NCBI RefSeq assembly: GCF_019748365.1
Contig: NZ_JAIEPN010000034.1
Coordinates: forward strand, 1 to 44,593
Reading direction: 5' to 3'
DNA length: 44,593 bases
DNA from: Novosphingobium sp.
GTDB taxonomy: Bacteria; Pseudomonadota; Alphaproteobacteria; Sphingomonadales; Sphingomonadaceae
Shown here: positions 1-8,095 of the stretch, piece after piece
Layout: the number at the start of each line of letters is the position of its first letter
Position numbering within the stretch: the first letter of the stretch is position 1
Program-made: the position numbers and the translations under genes
Notes under the pieces: model-generated
The model's database searches: none
Seen by the model: only the letters and a program-made list of their open reading frames with translations
Told to the model about the DNA's origin: nothing

Positions 1-38
1 ACTTCGGCATCCTGCGGGCGCGTGTCGTTCTCAGTCAT
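1..38 (-). CDS. grpE: GrpE, N-terminal fragment (cut by window edge)
   Basis: An ATG on the minus strand at 38 opens a frame reading MTENDTRPQDAE before the window ends. It overlaps the hrcA stop by 4 nt (ATGA), which is the usual coupling of hrcA and grpE. GrpE is the nucleotide exchange factor of DnaK. Only 12 residues are visible, so the identity rests on position behind hrcA and on the acidic, polar start typical of GrpE. Confidence 0.6.
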   Translation of the reverse strand, partial: MTENDTRPQDAE

Positions 39-1099
39 TTTCTACCAAATCCGTCCTGGGTGATGATCCTGCTCAAGGATTGAGCCGTGAAATCAACCAT
101 GGGGACAACCCGCGCATAATTCAACCGCGTCGGACCGATAACGCCCACTACGCCGACCACGCGCCCCTCCCCGTCGCGCCAGGGCGAGGCGATCACCGAA
201 GAGCCGGACAGCGAGAACAGCCGGTTCTCGCTGCCGATGAAGATGCGCGCGCTGTCTGCCTCGCGTGCAGCATCGAGCACGCCCGCGATGGCTTCAGCGC
301 TTTCGAGTTCATCGAGCAGCTGCCGCACTCTCTCGATATCGCCGAGCGCCGCCTCGTCGAGCAGGTTCGCCTGCCCTCGCACCACCAGTACCGGCCGCTG
401 TGCCGCATCGCGGCTCCACACCGCCAGCCCGCGCTCGACCAGCGCCGCGCTCGCCGTATCGAGCGCCGAGCGCCCGCTGGCAATCTCGGCGCGGATCGCC
501 TGCAAGGCATCGGCGAGCGTGCGCCCGGCCATGCGCGCGGTGAGGTAATTGCCCGCCTGCTCCAGCGTGGAGGCGCTGGCCGCGCCGGGCAGATCGATCA
601 CCCGGTTCTCAACGCTGCCGTCATCCCCCACCAGCACGACCAGCGCGCGGCCCTGACCCAGCGGCACGAAGGAAATCTGCGCCAGCCGCATTTCCCGGCG
701 CGGCACCATGACCACGCCCGCCGCCGCCGAAAGATCGGAGAGCGCCGAACTCGCCGCCGCAAGCGCTGCCTCGATCGTCCCGCCTTCGGCCAGCCCGCGC
801 TCGATCTGTGCGCGATCGGCTGCCGAAGGTTCGGCCACTTGCATGATCCCGTCGACAAACAGCCTGAGGCCCACCTGGGTCGGCATCCGCCCCGCGCTGG
901 TATGTGGCGCGGCGAGCAGCCCGGCATCCTGCAATTCCTGCAGCACCGAGCGGATCGAGGCGGGCGAAAGCGCCACCGCCCCGCTCCCTGCCAACGTACG
1001 TGAGCCGACGGGATGGCCGCTGGCGATATAGCCTTCCACCACCAGCCGGAAGATTTCGCGGGCGCGCGCCGAAAGTTCAGTCAGACCGGGTCCTGCCAT
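35..1099 (-). CDS. hrcA: Heat-inducible transcription repressor HrcA
   Basis: HrcA is a dimeric winged-helix repressor that binds CIRCE operators upstream of groESL and other chaperone operons, and depends on GroEL for its active form. The 354-residue length is normal for the family. The N-terminus (LTELSAREIF-like, VVEGYIASGHPVGSRTLA) is the characteristic HrcA DNA-binding start, and the C-terminal part ends with the GPTRLNYARVVPMVDF block seen in HrcA proteins. The ATG at 1099 gives a full-length N-terminus. The gene is followed by grpE with a 4-nt overlap, so hrcA and grpE should be co-transcribed. It is divergent from rph. I saw no CIRCE inverted repeat in the 128-bp gap upstream. Confidence 0.95.
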   Translation of the reverse strand: MAGPGLTELSARAREIFRLVVEGYIASGHPVGSRTLAGSGAVALSPASIRSVLQELQDAGLLAAPHTSAGRMPTQVGLRLFVDGIMQVAEPSAADRAQIERGLAEGGTIEAALAAASSALSDLSAAAGVVMVPRREMRLAQISFVPLGQGRALVVLVGDDGSVENRVIDLPGAASASTLEQAGNYLTARMAGRTLADALQAIRAEIASGRSALDTASAALVERGLAVWSRDAAQRPVLVVRGQANLLDEAALGDIERVRQLLDELESAEAIAGVLDAAREADSARIFIGSENRLFSLSGSSVIASPWRDGEGRVVGVVGVIGPTRLNYARVVPMVDFTAQSLSRIITQDGFGRK

Positions 1100-1127
1100 G
1101 CCCGATATCTAGGGCAGTTTTCCGGCC

Positions 1128-1153
1128 CTTGAAAGGTGTCGGCGCCCCCGTCT
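1128..1153 (+). promoter_or_regulatory. Possible heat-shock (sigma-32-like) promoter upstream of rph
   Basis: CTTGAAA at 1128-1134 is followed after 11 nt by CCCCGTCT at 1146-1153. This resembles the E. coli sigma-32 pattern CTTGAAA / CCCCATNT. It lies between divergent hrcA and rph and reads toward rph, about 75 nt before its ATG. Alphaproteobacterial RpoH promoters differ somewhat in spacing and -10 sequence, so this is tentative. Confidence 0.3.
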
Positions 1154-1227
1154 TTTCGTGAGGTTGGGCCTTCCCTTCCGCTCCCGGCGGGCTAAAGGCA
1201 GCGGAAACGCCAGACAAAGGAATTCCC

Positions 1228-1944
1228 ATGCGACCCTCAGGCCGCGCCGCAGATGAAATGCGCGCCATCACGATCGAGACCGGTTTCACCAAGCACGCCG
1301 AAGGCTCGGTGCTGATCGGCTTTGGCGATACAAAGGTGCTCGTCACCGCCTCGGTCGAAGAGCGCGTGCCGCCGTTCATGCGCGGCAAGGGCGAAGGCTG
1401 GGTCACGGCGGAATACTCGATGCTTCCCCGCGCCACCCACACGCGCGGCAGCCGCGAGGCGGCCAAGGGCAAGCAATCGGGCCGCACGCAGGAAATCCAG
1501 CGCCTGATCGGTCGTTCGTTGCGCGCTGTGACGGACCTCAAGAAGCTCGGCGAGCGGCAGATCACTTTGGACTGCGACGTCATCCAGGCCGACGGCGGCA
1601 CCCGCACCGCCTCGATCTCGGGCGCGTGGATCGCACTGCGCTTGGCCGTGCAGAAGCTGATGGACGCAGGCGCGATCACCGAAGACCCGCTCACCCGCAA
1701 GGTCGCCGCGATTTCCTGCGGCATCCATCAGGGCACTCCGGTGCTCGATCTCGACTATATCGAGGACAGCTCGGCCGATGCCGATGCCAACTTCGTGCTG
1801 ATCGAAGGCGGCCATATCGCCGAAGTGCAGGCAACGGCGGAAGGCGCGACCTATGACGAGGAAGGCCTGCTGCGCCTCCTGCGCCTTGCCCGCATCGGCT
1901 GCGCCGAAATCTTCGCCGCACAGGCCCGCGCCGTCGGCCAGTGA
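1228..1944 (+). CDS. rph: Ribonuclease PH
   Basis: RNase PH is a phosphorolytic 3'-5' exoribonuclease that trims tRNA 3' ends, working as a hexamer in the cytoplasm. The 238-residue product begins [12 protein letters not shown], the family N-terminus, with the substrate-binding stretch [17 protein letters not shown] and the catalytic-core motif [17 protein letters not shown]. Length and motifs are those of a complete enzyme. A purine-rich AAAGGAA sits just before the ATG. rph is followed by rdgB on the same strand, an order common in alphaproteobacteria, but a palindromic repeat fills the 118-bp gap between them. Confidence 0.97.
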   Translation: MRPSGRAADEMRAITIETGFTKHAEGSVLIGFGDTKVLVTASVEERVPPFMRGKGEGWVTAEYSMLPRATHTRGSREAAKGKQSGRTQEIQRLIGRSLRAVTDLKKLGERQITLDCDVIQADGGTRTASISGAWIALRLAVQKLMDAGAITEDPLTRKVAAISCGIHQGTPVLDLDYIEDSSADADANFVLIEGGHIAEVQATAEGATYDEEGLLRLLRLARIGCAEIFAAQARAVGQ

Positions 1945-1962
1945 CCTTTCCATACCACCCTT

Positions 1963-2043
1963 CGTCATCCCCGCGCAGGCGGGGATCCAGAGCGGCAGGC
2001 GCTGCGTCTGAGGCTCTGGATTCCCGCCTGCGCGGGAATGACG
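1963..2043. repeat. REP-like long palindrome between rph and rdgB
   Basis: Two 31-nt arms (1963-1993 and 2013-2043) are inverted copies matching at 29 of 31 positions, around a 19-nt loop. Each arm contains a nested CCCGC-GCAGG-CGGG type palindrome. The transcript would form a long hairpin. This sequence type, beginning CGTCATTCCCGCG, is a dispersed intergenic repeat in sphingomonads and some other proteobacteria. It may stabilise or terminate the rph message. Confidence 0.85.
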
Positions 2044-2062
2044 AGGCAGTGGGGGCAAGGCC

Positions 2063-2692
2063 GTGACCCGTCTGCTCCCCCCCGGCAAGCTCGTCATCGC
2101 CACGCACAATGCGGGCAAGCTGCGCGAGATCCGGGCGCTGCTGGAGCCTTACGGGATGGACTGCCTCTCGGCGGGCGAACTGGGTCTCCCCGAACCCGCC
2201 GAGACCGGCACGACTTTCTCCGAGAATGCGCTGATCAAGGCCCATGCCTCGGCCAGCGCTTCGGGCCTTCCCGCGCTTGCCGATGATTCCGGCCTTTGCG
2301 TCACCGCGCTTGGCGGGGCGCCGGGCGTCTACACTGCCGATTGGGCCGAAGCCGCGCCTTACGAAGGCGGTCCGGGCCGTGACTGGTACATGGCGATGGG
2401 CAAGGTCGAGGGCAAACTCGCCGAGCTCGGCCCTGACACCCCGCGGACGTGCTGGTTTGCCTGCGTCCTCGCGCTCGCCTGGCCGGATGGCCGCGAGGCA
2501 GTGTTCGAAGGCCGCGCCAAGGGCTCGCTAACCTGGCCGCCCCGCGGGACGATGGGCTTCGGCTACGATCCGGTCTTCGTTCCCTTAGGCGATACGCGCA
2601 CCTTCGCCGAGCTGGACCCGGCTGAAAAGCATCGCATCAGCCACCGCGCCGACGCTTTTTCGAAGCTGGTTTCGTCGGCTTTGTCGGACTGA
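2063..2692 (+). CDS. rdgB: Non-canonical purine NTP pyrophosphatase (RdgB/HAM1)
   Basis: This house-cleaning enzyme hydrolyses dITP, ITP and XTP to the monophosphates and pyrophosphate, keeping deaminated purines out of nucleic acids. The 209-residue product has the expected blocks in order: VIATHNAGKLREI near the N-terminus, FSENALIKA, LADDSGLCV with the catalytic Asp pair, GFGYDPVF, and SHRADAF near the C-terminus. The start is a GTG at 2063, placing the substrate-binding THN motif about 15 residues in. The 3' end overlaps the convergent CAP-domain gene by 56 bp. Confidence 0.95.
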   Translation: MTRLLPPGKLVIATHNAGKLREIRALLEPYGMDCLSAGELGLPEPAETGTTFSENALIKAHASASASGLPALADDSGLCVTALGGAPGVYTADWAEAAPYEGGPGRDWYMAMGKVEGKLAELGPDTPRTCWFACVLALAWPDGREAVFEGRAKGSLTWPPRGTMGFGYDPVFVPLGDTRTFAELDPAEKHRISHRADAFSKLVSSALSD

Positions 2693-3287
2693 CCGCCGCC
2701 GGAGTGGCTGGCGCGGCCGTGGCCGGAGCGGCAGCCGCCTTGTAGTCGTAGACTTGCTGGCCGATGATATTGCCCGCAGGCCAGTAGCGGCAGACCAGAT
2801 AATCGCTCTGCCGGTTGCTGACGATCGCGCAGCCCACTTCGCGCGTATCCTTCCACACGATCTGCGTATAGTGCCCCACGTCTTCCCAGCGCCCGGTGGT
2901 CGAGACATCGGGGAATTTGCGGCGCTTGAAGAGCTTGCCCTCGTCGATGAGGGAACCGATCATTTCCTCGGGGGTGCAATCATCCTTCGAGCCGGTCCAG
3001 AGGTTTTCCCCTTCCCCGCCATCGGCCCCCACCGGCGCGTGCTCGAACATGTCGGACACGGCGAGCGTCTGCGCCCACTTCCTGGCATGATCCGCCAGCT
3101 TCGCACTCCAGACGAGCGGCTTCATCCGCAACCGCACACGCTCGGCATTCTGGGCCGCGAGCAGCCGTGGCGCCACCGTCTCGATCGGCGTGACGGTCAC
3201 CTGCGCCGCCGCTGGCTGCGCTGCCAGCAGGGCGACAAGCATCACGGTCCAACGCACTCGAATGCCCTGCATATGCGCTTTCCCCAT
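2637..3287 (-). CDS. Secreted CAP/SCP-domain protein
   Basis: A 216-residue protein with a signal peptide (hydrophobic VMLVALLAAQPAAAQ, likely cut after AAAQ). The CAP (cysteine-rich secretory / PR-1) domain spans roughly residues 35-185. It shows the histidine of MFEHAP, the glutamate of GENLW, the signature GHYTQIVWKDTREVGCA and the closing CRYWPAGN block. The last ~35 residues are Ala/Pro-rich and end in a basic KKRRRGG tail. Bacterial CAP proteins are exported and their substrates are mostly unknown. An internal ATG at 3272 (MQGIRVRW) is an alternative start that keeps the signal peptide. The 3' end overlaps rdgB by 56 bp tail to tail. Confidence 0.88.
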   Translation of the reverse strand: MGKAHMQGIRVRWTVMLVALLAAQPAAAQVTVTPIETVAPRLLAAQNAERVRLRMKPLVWSAKLADHARKWAQTLAVSDMFEHAPVGADGGEGENLWTGSKDDCTPEEMIGSLIDEGKLFKRRKFPDVSTTGRWEDVGHYTQIVWKDTREVGCAIVSNRQSDYLVCRYWPAGNIIGQQVYDYKAAAAPATAAPATPAAVSPTKPTKPASKKRRRGG

Positions 3288-3334
3288 GCCTTTCGCCCTT
3301 GACTTTATCCGCCCGACTCAGGCTGGAAAGACCC

Positions 3335-4486
3335 ATGGCCTTCGCCCTTTATATCCACTGGCCATTCTGCCTCGCCAAGTGCCCTTATTGCGACTTTAAC
3401 AGCCATGTCCGAGAGGGCATCGACCTGGGCGAATGGCAGCAGGCGCTGCTGGCCGACATGGCGCACGAGGCAGCGCTGACGGGTGGGCGCGAGCTTTCAT
3501 CGATCTTCTTCGGCGGCGGCACGCCTTCGCTGATGGCACCTTCGCTGGTGGCGACGCTGATCGAAGCCGCAAGCCGCCACTGGCGCTTCGCTGAGGGCAT
3601 CGAGATCACGCTGGAGGCCAATCCCTCCTCGGTCGAGGCGGCAAACTTCGCCAGCCTTGCCAACGCCGGCATCAACCGCGTTTCGCTCGGCCTGCAGGCG
3701 CTTGACGATGCTGCGCTGCTGTTCCTCGGCCGGCTCCACAATGCCGCCGAGGGTCTTGCCGCGCTCGATGTGGCGCAGCGCCACTTTGGCCGGGTCAGCT
3801 TCGATCTGATTTACGCCCGGCCCGATCACACGCCGCAGCTGTGGGAGGCCGAACTGGCCCGCGCACTCTCGTTCGGCACGGGCCACCTCTCACTCTACCA
3901 GCTGACGATCGAACCCGGCACGCGCTTTGCCACGCTGGTGCGCGAGGGCAGGTTCACCCCGCTGGATGATGACATGGCGGGCGATCTCTTCGCTCTCACG
4001 CGCGAGATGACGAGCGCCGCCGGCCTCCCCGCCTACGAGATCAGCAACCACGCCCGCCCGGGCGAGGAAAGCCGCCACAACCTCGTCTATTGGCGCTATC
4101 AAGACTACGCCGGGATCGGCCCCGGCGCCCATGGTCGGCGCGGCGGATTTGCGACGGTGCGCCACCGCAAGCCGGAGAACTTCCTCAAGGCCGTCAGCGC
4201 CCAGCACCACGGCATCGCCGATATCCGCGAACTCGGCATGCGCGAACAGGCCGCCGAAGCGCTGCTGATGGGCCTGCGGCTTGCCGAAGGGATTGCGCCT
4301 GCCGCGCTCGCCCGGCGCTTCGGCCTTGCCGAAACCGATCTGATCGATCCCGCCAAGCGCGCGTTCTACACCGCACAGGGCCTGCTCAGCACGCGAGCCG
4401 ACCGCCTTATCGTGACCGATGCGGGCATGCCGCTGCTCGATGGCCTGCTCGGTGAACTCGTCCCCGCCGGGCTTGTCGGGGCATGA
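3335..4486 (+). CDS. hemW: HemW, radical SAM heme chaperone-like protein
   Basis: HemW resembles coproporphyrinogen III dehydrogenase HemN but binds heme and delivers it to target proteins rather than making porphyrin. The 383-residue product carries the radical SAM cluster motif C12-x3-C16-x2-C19 followed by DF, the GGGTPS motif that binds S-adenosylmethionine, and the HNLVYW heme-binding motif (HNxxYW) near the middle of the C-terminal half. It lacks the N-terminal extension of HemN. I chose the ATG at 3335 (MAFALYIHWPFC), with a GGAAAG ribosome site 5 nt upstream, over a longer TTG start at 3299. Its stop overlaps the next ATG by 4 nt. Confidence 0.93.
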   Translation: MAFALYIHWPFCLAKCPYCDFNSHVREGIDLGEWQQALLADMAHEAALTGGRELSSIFFGGGTPSLMAPSLVATLIEAASRHWRFAEGIEITLEANPSSVEAANFASLANAGINRVSLGLQALDDAALLFLGRLHNAAEGLAALDVAQRHFGRVSFDLIYARPDHTPQLWEAELARALSFGTGHLSLYQLTIEPGTRFATLVREGRFTPLDDDMAGDLFALTREMTSAAGLPAYEISNHARPGEESRHNLVYWRYQDYAGIGPGAHGRRGGFATVRHRKPENFLKAVSAQHHGIADIRELGMREQAAEALLMGLRLAEGIAPAALARRFGLAETDLIDPAKRAFYTAQGLLSTRADRLIVTDAGMPLLDGLLGELVPAGLVGA

Positions 4487-5376
4487 GCGCCGCCGATTTG
4501 CTGGAAGCCTGGGGCCAGCACCTCGCGCTCGCCCGCCGCCGCTCGCCGCACACCGTCCGCGCCTACGTCGCGACCGCCGCGCGCCTGCTTGCCGCGCTGC
4601 CGCAACCGCAGGATTGGCCAGCGCTCGCCAAGCTAGACGTTGGCGATGTGCGCACCCAGCTGGCCGCCCGCCGAGCCGATGGCATCGGCAACGTCTCCGC
4701 CGCGCGGGAGTTGTCCGCAATCAAGGCCTTCCTCGCCTTCGCCCGCACGCAGGCCGGTGGTGCGGACGCCCCGCCGCCCCGCCTGCGCGGCCCCCGGATC
4801 AAGAAGGGCCTGCCCCGCCCCGTCACCCCGGATGATGCAGTCAGCCTTGCCGCGATGGTCGAAAGCGAAGGCGCGGAAGCCTGGATCGGCGCGCGCGACC
4901 GGGCCGTGCTTCTTCTGCTCTACGGCGCGGGCCTGCGCATTGCCGAGGCGCTCTCGCTCACCGCCGCCGCGCTGCCGCTGGGAGACGCGCTTACCGTTAC
5001 CGGCAAGGGCGGCCGCCAACGCGTCGTGCCGATCCTGCCCATCGTGAAGGCGGCGGTGGAGGACTATGCCGCCAAAGTCCCCTTCCCGCTCGCACGGAGC
5101 GAACCGCTGTTCCGCGGCGCCAAGGGCGGCCCGCTGGCCCAGGCGATGATCCAGCGCGCCGTCGCCCGCGCCCGCACCGTGCTGGGCCTGCCCGCAACGG
5201 CCACACCCCATGCCCTGCGCCACAGCTTCGCCACGCACCTCCTTGGCGCGGGTGCAGACCTTCGTAGCCTGCAGGAACTGCTCGGCCACGCCAGCCTGTC
5301 CTCGACTCAGATCTACACCAAGGTTGATGCGGCTACCCTGCTCGACGTGTACCGGAATGCGCATCCGCGCGCCTGA
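4483..5376 (+). CDS. xerC: Tyrosine recombinase XerC
   Basis: XerC-type recombinases resolve chromosome dimers at dif together with XerD and FtsK. The 297-residue length is standard. An N-terminal SAM-like core-binding domain (about residues 1-100) precedes the catalytic domain. All catalytic residues are present: R152 in GAGLRIAE, K175 in TGKGGRQR, H243 and R246 in HALRHSFATHLL, H269 in LGHASLSSTQIY and the nucleophile Y278. It is coupled to hemW by an ATGA overlap, an arrangement expected of a housekeeping gene and not of a mobile-element integrase. Confidence 0.92.
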   Translation: MSAADLLEAWGQHLALARRRSPHTVRAYVATAARLLAALPQPQDWPALAKLDVGDVRTQLAARRADGIGNVSAARELSAIKAFLAFARTQAGGADAPPPRLRGPRIKKGLPRPVTPDDAVSLAAMVESEGAEAWIGARDRAVLLLLYGAGLRIAEALSLTAAALPLGDALTVTGKGGRQRVVPILPIVKAAVEDYAAKVPFPLARSEPLFRGAKGGPLAQAMIQRAVARARTVLGLPATATPHALRHSFATHLLGAGADLRSLQELLGHASLSSTQIYTKVDAATLLDVYRNAHPRA

Positions 5377-5385
5377 GGCTGACCT

Positions 5386-6804
5386 CTACTTCCCCGCCGA
5401 CCTCGGCAACCGCAGCACCGCCATCAAGCCGCCCAGATCCTCGCTCTCGCCCAGCGTGATCGAACCGCCATAAAGCTCCGCGACATCGCGCACGATGGCG
5501 AGGCCCAGACCGGTCCCCGGCTTGCCCGTATCAAGCCGGGCACCGCGCGCGAAGAGTTTGTCCTTGGCCTCATCCGGGATGCCCATCCCGTCGTCCTCGA
5601 TCCAGATCTCGCAGGTCTTCGGATCGTCCGGCACCGCATCGATCGTGACGAAGACCGAACCGCCGCCATACTTGGCCGCATTCTCGATCAGGTTGCCGAG
5701 GATTTCATCGAGGTCCTGCCGCTCGATCGCGACGCTGGCCTCGCGGTTGCCGTCCATGTCGAAGCGCACATTGGGATAGAGCCGCACCACCGCGCGCTCC
5801 ACCGCCTCCGCGCTTTCGCCCACGCTGGCGCGCGAAAGTCCGGTGGCGCGGCGGCCGACGGCGCGGGCGCGCGCAAGGTGATGATCGACCTGCCGGCGCA
5901 TCACCGCCGCTTCCCGGATCACCGTATCGGAGAGGTCATCGGCCTTCGCCGTCGCCGCGTTCATCACCACCGTCAGCGGCGTTTTCAGCGCATGCGCAAG
6001 GTTGCCGGCATGCGTGCGGGCTTCCTCCGCCTGCCGCTCCGAGTGGGCGAGCAGCGCGTTGATTTCCTCGACCAGCGGCTGGACTTCCAGCGGCAGCGGC
6101 TCGTCCACCCGCCGCGCCTGCCCTTCGCGCATGTCGGCAATCGCGCGGCGCACGCGGCGCAAGGGGCCGAGGCCGTAGTAGGTCTGCAGTGCTGCCATCG
6201 TGATCAGGCCAAGCGCCAGCACCACGAACGACCAGATCAGGATCGCCCGGATGCGCCGGATCTGCGCATCGAGATCGCCGCGGCTGGCGGCCACTGCGAA
6301 CTGCCACTTGATCGGGCTCCCCGGCAGGATCACCGAGCGTTCGATGATGCGCAGCCGCTCCTCGCCGAACTGTTCGCTGTCGTAGACATGGGGGGCGCCA
6401 TCGAAGTGATCGCCTCTGAGCTTCAGCGTGCGGTCCCACAGCGAGCGGGAGGGGAAATCCTCGTGGCCCTGGCCGCTGATCTGCCAGTAGAGGCCGCTGT
6501 TGGGCTCAAGAAACCGCTGATCACCCAGCGCACGGTTGAAGAACACTTCGCCGTCCGGCCCGATTTCCGCCGAACCGACCATGGCCGTCAGCATGTAGCC
6601 CAGCTGGTCATCGAAATTGCGCGTGGCAAGGCCGGTCATCGTCCGGTCGAGCGCAAGACCGCCGCCGAGCAGCAGAACCGAAATCCACGCCACCGCAATC
6701 AGCAGCATGCGCCGCGAAAGCGAGCCCGTGTGCGGCGCGGTGGCTGGCTGCGCGTCAGGTACTGCGGCGTCGGTTTCCCCGGGGGCGATCACGCTGTGCT
6801 CCAC
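5386..6804 (-). CDS. Sensor histidine kinase
   Basis: A 472-residue membrane kinase partnered with the response regulator encoded 20 bp upstream. It has a cytoplasmic N-terminal tail, TM1 at about residues 33-52, a periplasmic sensor domain to about 185, TM2 at about 187-208, and a HAMP linker. The phosphoacceptor is H271 in HALKTPL. The ATPase domain shows the N box (LIENAAKYGGG), the G1 box (DDGMGIPD) and the G2 box (GTGLGLAIV). The layout resembles PhoQ-like kinases with a small periplasmic domain. Together with the PepSY gene this forms the order PepSY, regulator, kinase on one strand. The signal it detects cannot be read from the sequence. Confidence 0.93.
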   Translation of the reverse strand: MEHSVIAPGETDAAVPDAQPATAPHTGSLSRRMLLIAVAWISVLLLGGGLALDRTMTGLATRNFDDQLGYMLTAMVGSAEIGPDGEVFFNRALGDQRFLEPNSGLYWQISGQGHEDFPSRSLWDRTLKLRGDHFDGAPHVYDSEQFGEERLRIIERSVILPGSPIKWQFAVAASRGDLDAQIRRIRAILIWSFVVLALGLITMAALQTYYGLGPLRRVRRAIADMREGQARRVDEPLPLEVQPLVEEINALLAHSERQAEEARTHAGNLAHALKTPLTVVMNAATAKADDLSDTVIREAAVMRRQVDHHLARARAVGRRATGLSRASVGESAEAVERAVVRLYPNVRFDMDGNREASVAIERQDLDEILGNLIENAAKYGGGSVFVTIDAVPDDPKTCEIWIEDDGMGIPDEAKDKLFARGARLDTGKPGTGLGLAIVRDVAELYGGSITLGESEDLGGLMAVLRLPRSAGK

Positions 6805-6824
6805 GCCGTGCGCGCCGCGTCCGC

Positions 6825-7502
6825 TCAGCCGCGCCCGCCCTGCGCCGGGTCGTCGAGGCTGTAGCCCAGCCCGCGGATCGTGGTGATCACGTCAGGCCCC
6901 AGCTTCTTGCGGATGCGCGTGACGAACACTTCGATCGTGTTGGAATCGCGGTCGAAGTCCTGATCGTAGATATGTTCGATCAGCTCGGTGCGGCTCACCA
7001 CCTTGCCCTTGTGGTGGAGCAGGTAGGAGAGCAGCTTGTACTCCTGCGCCGTCAGCTTAACCGGCTCGCCATCCAGCGTCACCCGGCCCGAACGCGTATC
7101 GAGCCGCACGCCGCCCGCGATCAGCTCCGACGAGGAATTGCCCGAAGCGCGGCGGATCAGCGCGCGCAGGCGGGCGATCAGTTCCTCGCTCTGGAAAGGC
7201 TTGGCGAGATAGTCGTCAGCACCCGCATCGAGCCCGGCCACCTTGTCGGACCAGCTGTCACGCGCGGTCAGCACCAGCACCGGGAACTTGCGGCCTTCCT
7301 TGCGCCACATGCCGAGCACCGTCAGCCCGTCGATCTCGGGAAGGCCCAGATCAAGGATCACCGCATCGTAATCCTCGGTCGAGCCCATGAAGTGCCCGTC
7401 CTCGCCATCGACCGAAAGATCGACAGCATAGCCGTTCGCCTCGAGCGTGGACTTGAGCTGCTTGCCGAGGGTCGGTTCATCCTCGACGATCAGAATGCGC
7501 AT
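6825..7502 (-). CDS. OmpR/PhoP-family response regulator
   Basis: A 225-residue two-component regulator. The receiver domain has the acidic pocket (E7 D8), the phosphoacceptor D51 in VILDLGLPEIDG, the LTA switch threonine near 79 and K101 in LAKPF. The C-terminal winged-helix DNA-binding domain (about 125-218) carries LTAQEYKLLSYL and IEVFVTRIRKKL, typical of the OmpR/PhoB class. The kinase gene follows after 20 bp. A PepSY protein gene lies 115 bp upstream on the same strand, which fits PhoP/QseB-like systems that control envelope functions. Confidence 0.95.
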   Translation of the reverse strand: MRILIVEDEPTLGKQLKSTLEANGYAVDLSVDGEDGHFMGSTEDYDAVILDLGLPEIDGLTVLGMWRKEGRKFPVLVLTARDSWSDKVAGLDAGADDYLAKPFQSEELIARLRALIRRASGNSSSELIAGGVRLDTRSGRVTLDGEPVKLTAQEYKLLSYLLHHKGKVVSRTELIEHIYDQDFDRDSNTIEVFVTRIRKKLGPDVITTIRGLGYSLDDPAQGGRG

Positions 7503-7617
7503 TGCTTGCCCCTTGCTGCGCCCGCTGCGGGCGGGACCACTATTCGCCCCAAGTGATGGAGCGCCAAACCTGAACGGTCAAGGAACAGCCCGTTTTGCTT
7601 GCCGCAAGACTTGGGAA

Positions 7618-7935
7618 TCAGTGCGATTCGCCCAGTATCTGCCCGGTCCGCGCATCGACATCGACAAACACCACGCGCCCGTCCTGAATGAACTTCAGGC
7701 GATAGGCCATCGCGGTCGGATCGTATTCGGGGCCGAGGTACTGCATGCCGCGCTTCGTTGGCAGCACGCGCGCCTCGATCTCGCGCAGTGAACGCACGTT
7801 GCCGTTGCGCAAGTCCAGCCGCGCCTCGCGCTGTTCGTCGGCACGGCGCTGCTGCGCATCGGCCGCGGGGGCAATCGAGACGAGGAGGCCAAGGGCGAGA
7901 ATTGCAGATGTCCAACGCATGATGCGAAGCGGCAT
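7618..7935 (-). CDS. Small secreted PepSY-domain protein
   Basis: A 105-residue protein with a signal peptide (WTSAILALGLLVSIAPAADA) and a single PepSY-like domain at about 45-105, recognisable by LRFIQDGRVVFVDVDARTGQIL-type spacing: a strand, a turn, and the DARTGxIL ending. PepSY domains are thought to inhibit peptidases or sense periplasmic conditions, and often sit beside PhoPQ-like pairs as here. An internal ATG at 7920 would give a cleaner signal peptide (MRWTSAIL). The gene is 115 bp upstream of the response regulator and divergent from the ABC-F gene. Confidence 0.82.
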   Translation of the reverse strand: MPLRIMRWTSAILALGLLVSIAPAADAQQRRADEQREARLDLRNGNVRSLREIEARVLPTKRGMQYLGPEYDPTAMAYRLKFIQDGRVVFVDVDARTGQILGESH

Positions 7936-8095
7936 AGCCTGAGGCCTTTGAATAGCTTGTGAACGTGCGGGAAGTCAGATGACCCATACCCCGCTCCCCT
8001 GAGCATGCACTATGGCAGATCATGTGGCCGAGTGCCAAGCCATCCCCTGCAGATACTGGACCTTCCCGCCCGCCCCGGCTAAGCGCCGCTCCATC

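Noticed and set aside
4483..5376. Tyrosine recombinase as a sign of a mobile element
   Set aside because: Its length, full catalytic set and 4-nt overlap with hemW mark it as housekeeping XerC; no attachment repeats or cargo genes surround it.
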